From assembly GCF_013376045.1 (NCBI RefSeq), contig NZ_JABMJG010000006.1, forward strand, positions 1-64,000: a stretch of 64,000 nt of DNA, in the 5' to 3' direction. Of the stretch, positions 17,482 to 26,728 are shown one piece after another. How positions within the stretch are numbered: position 1 is the first letter of the stretch; each line of letters starts with the position of its first letter. This DNA is from Variovorax sp. SG517. GTDB taxonomy: Bacteria > Pseudomonadota > Gammaproteobacteria > Burkholderiales > Burkholderiaceae_C. The position numbers and the translations under genes were made by a program. Under the pieces are notes generated by a model. The model worked only from the letters and a program-made list of their open reading frames with translations, had not been told where the DNA came from and ran no database searches.

Positions 17482-18093
17482 TCAGGCGGCCAGCGCGACC
17501 GGCGCGGGCTTGCGGATGGCGGGCGCGGTCGGTGTGGTGGACGTGGCGGCCGGCGAGGCATCGCGCAGCTGGGGCACGGCACGCGCCACGGTCAATGCGA
17601 TGCGTTCACGCAGCGCGGGGCTGGCGATCTCGTAGCCTTCGAAGTCCTTCTCCACCGCATAGACGCCGATGGGCAGCGTGAGCGCCTGGAAGAAGCTGAA
17701 GAGCGGGCGCAGCTGGTGGTCGATGACCAGCGCATGGCGGTCGCTGCCGCCCGTGGCCGCGAGCAGCACCGGCTTGTCGATGAGTGCCTCGTGATGTACG
17801 AAGTCGAAGAGGTGCTTGAAGAGGCCGGTGTACGAGCCGCGATAGACCGGGCTCGCCACCAGCAGCAGGTCGGCCGACTCGATGGCCGCGATGCTTTCCT
17901 CGACCGCGGCGGGCAGCTGGTTGCGGTAGAGCACGCCGGCGAACTGCGGGCCGATGTCGCCCAGCGAGATCACGCGCGACTCGATGGCGATCTGCTCGCC
18001 AAGTGCGGCCAGGAGTTGATCGACCAGCACCAGCGTGCGCGACGGACGTTGCAGGCTGCCGGAGACGGCGACGACTTTCAGTTTTCGACTCAT
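17482..18093 (-). CDS. msuE: NAD(P)H-dependent FMN reductase (MsuE/SsuE type)
   Basis: A 203-residue flavodoxin-like reductase starting MSRKLKVVAVSGSLQRPSR, the conserved FMN phosphate-binding loop of MsuE/SsuE. It also has LLLVASPVYRGSYTGLFKHL and the LLAATGGSDRHALVIDHQLR segment. It supplies FMNH2 to SfnG and probably also to SsuD and the SfnB-type flavoproteins. It is the first gene of the sulfone operon, with GAGGT before the ATG. A sigma-54-type promoter lies about 55 bp upstream. An earlier in-frame start at 18186 would begin upstream of the promoter and is unlikely. Confidence 0.92.
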   Translation of the reverse strand: MSRKLKVVAVSGSLQRPSRTLVLVDQLLAALGEQIAIESRVISLGDIGPQFAGVLYRNQLPAAVEESIAAIESADLLLVASPVYRGSYTGLFKHLFDFVHHEALIDKPVLLAATGGSDRHALVIDHQLRPLFSFFQALTLPIGVYAVEKDFEGYEIASPALRERIALTVARAVPQLRDASPAATSTTPTAPAIRKPAPVALAA

Positions 18094-18147
18094 GTTGATA
18101 TGACCTCTGTTTGGAAGCCACGAGCGATTCGCGGCACGCCTGATATA

Positions 18148-18163
18148 TGCGAATGGCGTGCCA
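18148..18163 (-). promoter_or_regulatory. Candidate sigma-54 promoter for msuE-sfnG-liv operon
   Basis: On the minus strand TGGCACGCCATTCGCA matches the -24/-12 consensus TGGCACG-N4-TTGCA with one mismatch in the -12 box and exact GG-N10-GC spacing. It lies upstream of msuE, and the sigma-54 activator SfnR is encoded in this island. An inverted repeat GGCACGCC (18133-18140) / GGCGTGCC (18155-18162) overlaps it. Confidence 0.7.
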
Positions 18164-18390
18164 CTTCCTTTTTCCTTATGAATCAATGAGTTAGAGCGAA
18201 ATGGCTATTCGCGTGCGTGCTGAATTCGAAACAGGCTGCGGGTGAGCTGCTGATCAGCCAGCAGCTTTGCAGCCATAGTCGTTTGAGGCAGATCGGTATG
18301 CGGGCATCGAATGAACGCCAGGCAGCAACTGCTCGATGCAACTGCTTCCTGCGCAGCAGCGCGGAACAGCGGGAGCAGCGCTGAAAAGTA

Positions 18391-18425
18391 CAACGGGCCT
18401 GCGACGCGAAGCCGCAGGCCCGTTG
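18391..18425 (-). terminator. Probable intrinsic terminator after SfnB-like gene
   Basis: Perfect 13-bp arms (CAACGGGCCTGCG and CGCAGGCCCGTTG) enclose a 9-base loop. On the minus strand they are followed by TACTTTTC. It lies 17 bp past the SfnB-like gene's stop and would separate that operon from msuE. Confidence 0.75.
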
Positions 18426-18441
18426 CATGGCGATGGCAGGT

Positions 18442-19632
18442 TCAGGAATAGAAGCTTGGTTGCGGCAGGCGCGCATTGAGCGCCCAGTGGCCCAGCTCGC
18501 GCACCTTGTAGTCCACAGGATCGTGCAGCGTGTGCACGCGCAGGTTGCGCCAGTAGCGGTCGAGGCGCAGCGCGGCGGTGGTGGCTCGCGCGCCTGTCAC
18601 TTCGAACATGCGGTGCGCCACCTCGAGGCTTGCACGCGTGCTCGCGACCTTGGCCGCGGCGACGGCAATGGCCACCTCGCCACGCTCCTGCTCGTCGAGC
18701 GAAGTGCCGCGCAGCCATGCCTGATCGAAGGCCGCGGCGGCCTGGTCGAGCAGCAGTCGCGCGCCTTGCAGCGCGAGCCAGAAATCACCGTAATGCGTGA
18801 GCACGTACGGGTCTTCGTTCGCGGCCGGGGCCGTCGAGAACAGCCAGGGCCGGCTCTGCTGCAGCGTGAAGGCCTTCGCCTCCTCGAGCGCGCCCTCGCC
18901 CAGGCCCAGGTAGATGTTCGCGAGGATCAGCTGCGCCAACAGCGGGCGCAGGCAGGCGAACGGCGTCGACAGCGGGCCGGGATCGAGCAGCAGCTCGGTC
19001 GCCCCGACGCGCACGCCGTCGAACAGCACACTGCCGCTGTCGGTCTGGCGCTGCCCCATGTTGTCCCAGTCGCCGAGCACCGTGATGCCCGCGCGCCGCG
19101 TGGGCACGACGCCGATCAGCAGGCGGTCGTTCGCGTCGAGGGCCGAGGCGACCAGCATGTCCGAATCGCTGGCGCCGGAGCAGAAGCTCTTGCGGCCCGA
19201 GAACACATACCCGCCGTCGAAGGCTTCGGCGCGCGTGGACTTGTCGAGCGGGTTCAGCGCATTGCCCCAGAACCAGCGATGCGCGCCAGTCTGCTCGATC
19301 CACGGCTGCCACTGCGCGCGCTGCGCGAAGAGCTGCGTGGTTGCGAGCAGCAGGTGGTGGAAGGCGAAGAGGTGCGCCACCGAGCTGTCGACGCGCGCGA
19401 AGCCGCGCACCACGTCGAGTGTCTGCCGCCAGCTCGCGCCCAGGCCGCCGAGCTCGGCCGGCACGCTGAGCATCAGAAGGCCGCTGTCGCGCAGCAGGTC
19501 TCGCTCGGCCTTCGGCGTACCGCCGAGCTGGTCGCGTTCGACGGCGGTGCGGACCAGGGCCTGCGCAACGCGCTGCGCACTCGCATGCCACGGCACGACC
19601 TCGTCGCCGGCCTCCGCGGAGAAATGCTTCAT
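18442..19632 (-). CDS. SfnB/DszC-like flavin-dependent oxidoreductase (paralogue 2)
   Basis: A 396-residue acyl-CoA-dehydrogenase-fold protein with the SfnB/DszC-style C-terminus YWRNLRVHTLHDPVDYKVRE. Other landmarks are LMLSVPAELGGLGASWRQTL, the substrate-region segment WFWGNALNPLDKSTRAEAF, and FCSGASDSDMLVASA. It is clearly paralogous to the gene at 21060 and more distantly to sfnB. The start overlaps the ssuD stop (ATGA at 19629-19632), so it is co-translated with the alkanesulfonate monooxygenase. Probable role: flavin-dependent attack on an organosulfur substrate upstream or downstream of SsuD. The exact substrate is unknown. Confidence 0.85.
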   Translation of the reverse strand: MKHFSAEAGDEVVPWHASAQRVAQALVRTAVERDQLGGTPKAERDLLRDSGLLMLSVPAELGGLGASWRQTLDVVRGFARVDSSVAHLFAFHHLLLATTQLFAQRAQWQPWIEQTGAHRWFWGNALNPLDKSTRAEAFDGGYVFSGRKSFCSGASDSDMLVASALDANDRLLIGVVPTRRAGITVLGDWDNMGQRQTDSGSVLFDGVRVGATELLLDPGPLSTPFACLRPLLAQLILANIYLGLGEGALEEAKAFTLQQSRPWLFSTAPAANEDPYVLTHYGDFWLALQGARLLLDQAAAAFDQAWLRGTSLDEQERGEVAIAVAAAKVASTRASLEVAHRMFEVTGARATTAALRLDRYWRNLRVHTLHDPVDYKVRELGHWALNARLPQPSFYS

Positions 19633-20810
19633 GCGGCCGCCTTCTCGCGCGGGGCTCCCGGCGAAGCCTGCACGACCTGTGCAGAAGGCGGCACGATGTC
19701 ATTGGCGATGACTTCGCCGAAGGGCCCGGTGATGTTGGCTTGCCCTGGCGGGCGCACATGGTCGAGCGGCAGCAGCGGAAACAGCAGCTCGGCCACGCGG
19801 TACGCCTCTTCGAGATGCGGGTAGCCCGAGAAGATGAAGGTCTCCACGCCGAGCGCCGCGTATTCCTCGATGCGCGCCGCCACCTCCTCGGGGCTGCCCA
19901 CGAGCGCAGTACCCGCGCCGCCGCGCACGAGGCCCACGCCCGCCCACAGGTTGGGCGACACCTCGAGCCTGTCGCGCCGCCCGCCATGGAGCGCGGCCAT
20001 GCGCTGCTGGCCCACGGAGTCGAAGCGAGAGAAGGCTTTCTGCGCGGCTGCGATGGTGTCGTCGGTCACGTAGGAAATGAGTTCGTCGGCGGCGCGCCAA
20101 GCCGCCTCGCTGGTCTCGCGCACGATCACATGCAGCCGGATGCCGAAGCGCAGCATGCGGCCATGCTTCGCCGCCGCGGCGCGGGCCTTCGCGATCTTTT
20201 CGGCCACGTCGGCCGGCGGCTCGCCCCAGGTGAGGTACACGTCGACCTGCTCGCCCGCGAGTGCGATCGCGGCGTCCGACGAGCCGCCGAACCACAGCGG
20301 CGGATAGGGCTTCTGCACCGGTGGATAGAGCGTCTTCGCGTTCTCCACGCGCAGGTGCCTGCCCGAGAAATTCACGGTCTCGCCGGCGGCCACGCCGCGC
20401 CAGATGCGCAGGAATTCATCGGTGACTTCATAGCGCTCGGCGTGCGTGAGGAAGCTGCCGTCGCCATGCTGTTCATCGGGATCGCCGCCGGTCACCACGT
20501 TGATGAGCAGTCGGCCGTCGGAGAAACGGTCGAGCGTCGCGGCCTGGCGCGCGGAGACCGTGGGCGAGATGATGCCGGGGCGGATCGCGACCAGGAACTT
20601 GAGCCGCTCGGTCTGCGCCGCGAGCGACGACGCGACCACCCACGAGTCCTCGCAGGAGCGCCCCGTCGGGATCAGCACGCCTTCGTAGCCCAGTTCGTCG
20701 GCGGCCTGCGCTACCTGCCGCAGATATCGATGGCTCACGGTACGCGCGCCGCGCGAGGTGCCGAGGTAGCGGCTGTCGCCGTGCGTGGGAAGAAACCAGA
20801 AAAGTTGCAT
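19629..20810 (-). CDS. ssuD: FMNH2-dependent alkanesulfonate monooxygenase (SsuD)
   Basis: A 393-residue luciferase-like monooxygenase matching SsuD along its length. It begins MQLFWFLPTHGDSRYLGTS and has LGYEGVLIPTGRSCEDSW, RPGIISPTVSARQAATLDR, VTGGDPDEQHGDGSFL, the VDVYLTWGEPP motif, LVRGGAGTALVG and SGYPHLEEAYRVAELLFP. It cleaves C1 or longer alkanesulfonates to sulfite and aldehyde, using FMNH2. It is first in a two-gene operon with an SfnB-like flavoprotein and divergent from another such gene. A sigma-54-like box sits immediately upstream. Confidence 0.93.
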   Translation of the reverse strand: MQLFWFLPTHGDSRYLGTSRGARTVSHRYLRQVAQAADELGYEGVLIPTGRSCEDSWVVASSLAAQTERLKFLVAIRPGIISPTVSARQAATLDRFSDGRLLINVVTGGDPDEQHGDGSFLTHAERYEVTDEFLRIWRGVAAGETVNFSGRHLRVENAKTLYPPVQKPYPPLWFGGSSDAAIALAGEQVDVYLTWGEPPADVAEKIAKARAAAAKHGRMLRFGIRLHVIVRETSEAAWRAADELISYVTDDTIAAAQKAFSRFDSVGQQRMAALHGGRRDRLEVSPNLWAGVGLVRGGAGTALVGSPEEVAARIEEYAALGVETFIFSGYPHLEEAYRVAELLFPLLPLDHVRPPGQANITGPFGEVIANDIVPPSAQVVQASPGAPREKAAA

Positions 20811-20820
20811 GAGGCGATTC

Positions 20821-20836
20821 AGCAGTTAGCGTGCCA
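20821..20836 (-). promoter_or_regulatory. Candidate sigma-54 promoter upstream of ssuD
   Basis: The minus strand reads TGGCACGCTAACTGCT: perfect -24 TGGCACG, GG-N10-GC spacing, and CTGCT for TTGCA. The predicted transcription start falls at or next to the ssuD ATG at 20810, which would give a nearly leaderless message. Good match, odd placement. Confidence 0.5.
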
Positions 20837-21059
20837 GTCGCCCTGCCTGCGCAAACGCGCCGAAGCACGCGATTTCTGCTGCTCCAGCAGCAGCCGAGCA
20901 CCAGACCTGCTGCGTTCGGCGCATCGGCCTGGCTGCGCTGCTGCCATGGAAGCAAAACAAGGATCGATATACGGATCGCATCGTTGGCGGCGCGCAAGGC
21001 AGCCTCCAACATGCTGCTGGCGCAGCAACCCTGCTGCCTGCACATCACCGAGGGTCTGC

Positions 21060-22243
21060 GTGAGTTCAGTTCTTTCCATTCCGGTTTCCGAATCGCCTCG
21101 CGACATTGCCCGCGACCTGATGCAGCGCTTCGCGGCGACCGCCGTCGAGCGCGACGAGCGCGGCGGCACGCCCAAGGCCGAGCGGGATGCACTGCGCGAG
21201 AGCGGCCTGCTCGCGCTGAGCATTCCGCGCGAATTCGGCGGCGGCGGTGCGGACTGGCGGGAGACGCTCGACGTCGTGCGCCTGCTCGCGCAGGCCGACA
21301 GCTCGCTCGCGCACGTGTTCGGCTTCCATCACCTGATGCTTGCCACGGTGCGGCTCTTCGCGCGGCCCACGCAATGGCAGCCGTGGTTCGAGCAGACCGC
21401 GCGGCGGCGGTGGTTCTGGGGCAATGCGCTCAATCCGCTGGACGACCGCACGGTGTCGAGCGCGCACGAGGGCTGGCGCGAATTCACCGGGCAGAAGAGC
21501 TTCTGCTCGGGCGCGCTCGACTCCGAGATGCTGATCGCGTCGGCGCGCGAGGAAGGCAGCGGCGCCTTCATCGTCGCGGCAGTGCCCACCGGCCGCTCGG
21601 GCATCTTCGTCGCGCCCGATTGGAACAACATCGGGCAGCGCCAGACCGACAGCGGCAGCGTGACCTTCGAGAAGGTGCGCGTCGAGCATCACGAGGTGCT
21701 GGCCGATCCGGGCCCGCTCTCGACGCCATTCGCCTGCCTGCGGCCGCTGGTGTCGCAGCTCGTGCTGGCCAACATCTACCTCGGCATTGCGGAAGGAGCC
21801 TTCGACGATGCGAAGCACTACACGCTGCACGAGTCGCGCCCCTGGCATGCGGCCAAGGTGGCGCAGATGCACGAGGACCCCTACGTGCTCGGCCACTACG
21901 GCGACTTCTGGGTCGGCCTGGAGAGCGTGCGCGCGCTGGCCGATCGCGCGGCCGACCGGCTCGATGCGGCCTGGCGGCGTGGCCCCGCGCTGACCGAACC
22001 CGAGCGCGGCGAAGTCGCGGTGGCCGTGGCCACCGCCAAGGTCGCAGCGACGAACACGGGCCTGGACATCTGTACGCGCATGTTCGACGTGGCCGGCGCG
22101 CGCGCCACGCACGGCGGCCTGCGGCTGGACCGCCACTGGCGCAACCTGCGCACCCAGTCCCTGCACGACCCCGTGGCCTACAAGCTGCGCGAGCTCGGCG
22201 AATGGGCCCTCAAGCAGCAATACCCCGTACCGACCTTCTATTC

Positions 22244-22247
<4 letters not shown>
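21060..22247 (+). CDS. SfnB/DszC-like flavin-dependent oxidoreductase (paralogue 3)
   Basis: A 395-residue flavoprotein starting at GTG 21060, chosen for the GAGG six bases upstream and alignment with its paralogue at 18442. Shared landmarks are LLALSIPREFGGGGADWRET, RRWFWGNALNPLDDRTVSSA, IGQRQTDSGSVTFEKV, STPFACLRPLVSQLVLANIY and the C-terminal HWRNLRTQSLHDPVAYKLRE. It is divergent from ssuD, and its stop overlaps the sfnR start (ATGA at 22244-22247), so activator and enzyme are co-translated. Function is inferred as reduced-flavin-dependent oxidation of an organosulfur compound. Confidence 0.85.
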
Positions 22248-23389
<1,142 letters not shown>

Positions 23390-23535
23390 CCTCGGCGGAT
23401 TCGCTGGCCGTCGTGCGCACAGGGCATCGCGAGGCCGCCAAGACGCGGTCCGCGGTGCCTTGTGCTGCCGAAGCGTCAGGGTCCCCTGTTGGCGGTAGCA
23501 CCGTCGACTTCGGCCCTGGTCAGCTTCCCCCCGCT

Positions 23536-24546
23536 TCAGGCGCGGCGCGATTCGCTGTCCAGGCTCGCCATCTGTGCTGCGGCATAGCGGTCGCCGGCGG
23601 CGGCGCCCTTCGGCACCGCACGCTCGATGGCCGCGAAATCGTCGGGCCCCAGCTTCACGTTCAGCGCGCCGAGCGCCTCGTCAAGCCGCGAGCGCCGCCG
23701 CGCGCCGACCAGCGGCACGATATCGTCGCCCTGCGCGGCCACCCATGCGATGGCGATCTGCGCCACGGTCACGCCCTTCGCCTCGGCGATCTTGCGCAGC
23801 GCCTCGACTAGCGCGAGGTTGCGCTCCACGTTCTCGCCCTGGAAGCGCGGGCTGTGCGCGCGGAAATCCTTCTCGCCCGCGGCGTCCTTCTGCCAGTGCC
23901 CGCTGATCAGGCCGCGCGACAGCACGCCGTATGCGGTGATGCCGATGCCCAGCTCGCGGCAGGTCGCGAGGATGTCGTCCTCGATCCCGCGCGAGATCAG
24001 CGAATACTCGATCTGCAGGTCGCAGATCGGGTGTACCGCCGCCGCCTTGCGGATGTTGATCGAACCCACTTCCGAGAGGCCGATGTGACGCACGTAGCCC
24101 GCCTTCACCAGGTCGGCGATGGCGCCCACCGTCTCCTCGATCGGCACGTTCGGATCGAGCCGCGCGGGACGGTAGATGTCGATGTGGTCCACGCCCAGGC
24201 GTTGCAGCGAGTAGGTCGCGAAGTTCTTCACTGCCGCCGGCCGCGCGTCATAGCCGACCCAGCCGCCGGCCGGATCGCGCATGGCGCCGAACTTCACGCT
24301 GAGCAGCGCCGCGTCGCGCTGCGAGGGCTTCAGGCCCCTGAGCGCTTCGCCGATCAGCATCTCGTTATGGCCGCTGCCGTAGAAGTCGCCGGTATCGAGC
24401 AGCGTGATGCCCGCGTCCATGGCAGCGTGGATGGTGGCGATGCTTTCCACGCGGTCGGAGGGGCCGTACATGCCCGACATGCCCATGCAGCCGAGGCCGA
24501 TGGCGGAAACCTTGGGGCCGGTGGCGCCGAGTTGGAGTGTGTTCAT
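23536..24546 (-). CDS. Aldo/keto reductase
   Basis: A 336-residue NADPH-dependent (beta/alpha)8-barrel oxidoreductase. The start MNTLQLGATGPKVSAIGLG has AAGGACA upstream; the longer open frame to 25074 runs into the divergent regulator. The catalytic region is recognisable: GITLLDTGDFYGSGHNEMLI (Asp and Tyr), SVKFGAMR (Lys) and QRLGVDHIDIYRPARLDP, where the usual His of the tetrad is replaced by Arg-Pro (YRPAR rather than YQHR). It is divergent from a LysR gene that probably controls it. Confidence 0.88.
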   Translation of the reverse strand: MNTLQLGATGPKVSAIGLGCMGMSGMYGPSDRVESIATIHAAMDAGITLLDTGDFYGSGHNEMLIGEALRGLKPSQRDAALLSVKFGAMRDPAGGWVGYDARPAAVKNFATYSLQRLGVDHIDIYRPARLDPNVPIEETVGAIADLVKAGYVRHIGLSEVGSINIRKAAAVHPICDLQIEYSLISRGIEDDILATCRELGIGITAYGVLSRGLISGHWQKDAAGEKDFRAHSPRFQGENVERNLALVEALRKIAEAKGVTVAQIAIAWVAAQGDDIVPLVGARRRSRLDEALGALNVKLGPDDFAAIERAVPKGAAAGDRYAAAQMASLDSESRRA

Positions 24547-24646
24547 TGGTGCTGTCCTTTCAGGAGAGCCGGACGCGATGGCGAACGGCATGGCGGTAGT
24601 CTGGAAGCAAACGACCCGTTCGATAATCCGTCCTCCACCGCACGGG

Positions 24647-24666
24647 TTGTGCGGAAAACCGCACAA
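24647..24666. promoter_or_regulatory. LysR-type operator between aldo/keto reductase and LysR gene
   Basis: TTGTGCGG-AAAA-CCGCACAA is a perfect inverted repeat with 8-bp arms, 7 bp before the LysR ATG. Its symmetry and location suggest autorepression and control of the divergent reductase. Confidence 0.6.
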
Positions 24667-24673
24667 TCTGGTG

Positions 24674-25576
24674 ATGACCGAACCCGATCTCTCCGACCTG
24701 GGGGCCTTCGTGGCCGTCACCCGTGCGCGCGGTTTCCGGGGCGCGGCCGCCCTGCGAGGCGTGTCGCCCTCCTCGCTCAGCGAGGCGATGCGGCGGCTCG
24801 AAGCGCAACTGGGTGTGCGCCTGCTGAACCGCACCACGCGCAGCGTGACGCCGACCGAAGCGGGCCAGCGCCTGCTCGACCGCATCTCGCCCGCGCTGGA
24901 CGACATCGCCGGTGCGCTCGACACGCTCAACAGCTTTCGCGACAGCCCCACCGGCACCCTGCGGCTCAACGTGCCGACCATCGTGGCCCAGCGCGTGCTG
25001 CCGCCGCTGGCCAGCCGCTTCCTGCGCGCGCACCCGGGCATCACGCTGGAGATCACGACCAACGACACCTTCATCGACGTGCTCGCGGCAGGCTTCGACG
25101 CGGGCGTGCGCTACGACGAGAGCATCGCCCGCGACATGATCGCCGTGCCCCTGGGCCCGCGCACGCAGCGCTTCGTGGCCGCGGCATCGCCGGGCTACCT
25201 CGCCGCGCACGGCGTGCCGAAGCACCCGACCGACCTGCTGCAGCACGCCTGCATCGGCCATCGCTTTCCGAGCGGCGTGCTCGCGGCCTGGGGCTTCGTG
25301 CGCAAAGGAAAGGCGGTGAAGATCACGCCGAGCGGACCGCTGATCGCGTCGATGCTCGACCTGGAACTGCACGCCGCCGAGTCGGGCCTGGGCGTGATCT
25401 ACACCTTCGACGAGTACCTGCGCCCTTCCATCGAACGGGGCACGCTGGCGCCTGTTCTGGAGGACTGGTGGCAGAGCTTTTCGGGGCCGTTCCTGTACTA
25501 CCCGAGCCGCACGCACATGCCGGCGCCGCTGCGAGCCTTTGTCGATTTTCTGAAGAGCGAGAGCCAGTCCACCTGA
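24674..25576 (+). CDS. LysR-family transcriptional regulator
   Basis: A 300-residue regulator. The N-terminal HTH comprises LGAFVAVTRARGFRGAAALR, GVSPSSLSEAMRRLEAQLGV and RLLNRTTRSVTPTEAGQRLL. The effector domain contains LRLNVPTIVAQRVLPPLASR and GFDAGVRYDESIARDMIAVP, resembling the CrgA/PtxE-like branch common beside oxidoreductases. The ATG at 24674 gives a normal N-terminus. It faces the aldo/keto reductase across a 127-bp gap holding a perfect inverted repeat, so it is the probable regulator of that gene. Confidence 0.9.
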   Translation: MTEPDLSDLGAFVAVTRARGFRGAAALRGVSPSSLSEAMRRLEAQLGVRLLNRTTRSVTPTEAGQRLLDRISPALDDIAGALDTLNSFRDSPTGTLRLNVPTIVAQRVLPPLASRFLRAHPGITLEITTNDTFIDVLAAGFDAGVRYDESIARDMIAVPLGPRTQRFVAAASPGYLAAHGVPKHPTDLLQHACIGHRFPSGVLAAWGFVRKGKAVKITPSGPLIASMLDLELHAAESGLGVIYTFDEYLRPSIERGTLAPVLEDWWQSFSGPFLYYPSRTHMPAPLRAFVDFLKSESQST

Positions 25577-25677
25577 TGTCCGCCTGATATGTGCCAGCGG
25601 ATCGTGCCCCGAGAAACTGCGCAGAGCGCTTCATCACGCAGCAGGAAAAGTAGAGGCGAGCGAGCTCAGGCGGCCCC

Positions 25678-26592
25678 TCAGAACGAATCTTCAGGCGAGC
25701 GGCACAACGCCAGCACCATCCCGCGCAGCCATCGATGCGCGGGGTCCCGGTCGAGGCGCGGGTGCCACATCTGCGAGATGGTGATCTGCTCCGCCGGCAC
25801 GGGCAGCGGGAACGAACGCAGCGTGCTCTGCGCTCTCAGGCGCTCGAAGTACGAGGCCGGTATCAGCGCGACCAGATCGGTCGCCGCCGCGATCGACAAC
25901 GCGGTGCCGAAGCTGGGCACGACCACCGCGGCGTTGCGCGCCAGTCCCATTGCCGCGAGAGCCACGTCTACGGGGCCCTCCGTGCGGCCATGGCGGGAAG
26001 TGACCACGTGGTCGCAGGCGGCGTAGCGCTCGGGGGTGATCTCGGCTTCGGCCAGCAGAGGATGGCCTTCGCGCACCGCCGCGATGAACCGGTCCCGGTA
26101 GAGCGCCTGGATGCGAACCTCCGGCCCCGACTCGCCCAGGACACCGACATCGAGATCGATCAGCCCCTCCCGCAACGGGCGCACGTCCTTGTCGGGCTTG
26201 GGCGCGAAGCGCAGGCGGACGCCCGGAGCCTCCTGTGCGATGCGTGCCACCAGCACATGGGCGAAGGCTTCGATGAAACCGTCGTTGGCCCGTATGGTGA
26301 AGAGGCGCTGGAGCGAGCGCGGGTCCACGCTCGCATCGGCGGGTTGGAGGACCGCATGCGACTCCTGCACCAGCTCCCTCACACGGTCGCGCAATGCGAG
26401 CGCATGCGGCGTGGGTACCATGCCGCGCCCCGCCCGCACCAGCAATTGATCCCCGGTCGCATCCCTCAGCCGCGCCAGGGTGCGGCTCATGGCCGATTCG
26501 CTCAGGCCCATGCGCTCGGCGGCCTTGGCGACGTTGCCTTCGGAAAGCAGTGCGTTCAACGCGGTCAGCAGGTTGAGGTCGGCGTCCGGCAT
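25678..26592 (-). CDS. LysR-family transcriptional regulator
   Basis: A 304-residue regulator of the NodD/PcpR-like branch. The N-terminus is DADLNLLTALNALLSEGNVA, then KAAERMGLSESAMSRTLARL with TGDQLLVRAGRGMVPTPHAL. The effector domain includes GLIDLDVGVLGESGPEVRIQ. The start MPDADLNLL at 26592 is preferred over an extension to 26703. It is divergent from the MFS exporter at 26729, with 136 bp between, and probably regulates it in response to the exported compound. Confidence 0.88.
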   Translation of the reverse strand: MPDADLNLLTALNALLSEGNVAKAAERMGLSESAMSRTLARLRDATGDQLLVRAGRGMVPTPHALALRDRVRELVQESHAVLQPADASVDPRSLQRLFTIRANDGFIEAFAHVLVARIAQEAPGVRLRFAPKPDKDVRPLREGLIDLDVGVLGESGPEVRIQALYRDRFIAAVREGHPLLAEAEITPERYAACDHVVTSRHGRTEGPVDVALAAMGLARNAAVVVPSFGTALSIAAATDLVALIPASYFERLRAQSTLRSFPLPVPAEQITISQMWHPRLDRDPAHRWLRGMVLALCRSPEDSF

Positions 26593-26728
26593 GCCTGACG
26601 CTAGCACAGCCGCCCACACCCGAACAGGCGCGGCGTGCAGGAACAACCTGCGCGCGGCGCTCTGGGCCGATGCGTCATGGCGTCCTATTCTGAGCCGACG
26701 CAATCGAGCGTCTCTTCAGGCCACTCCC

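Noticed and set aside
20877..20894. CTGCTG...CAGCAG hairpin in the ssuD divergent region as a terminator or attenuator
   Set aside because: Short arms of simple repeats, no U-tract, and located between divergent starts where a terminator is not expected.
20930..20945. A plus-strand TGGCTGCGCTGCTGCC with GG-N10-GC spacing before the SfnB-like gene at 21060
   Set aside because: Matches sigma-54 spacing but both boxes deviate from consensus, and the region is full of CTG/CAG runs that make chance matches likely.
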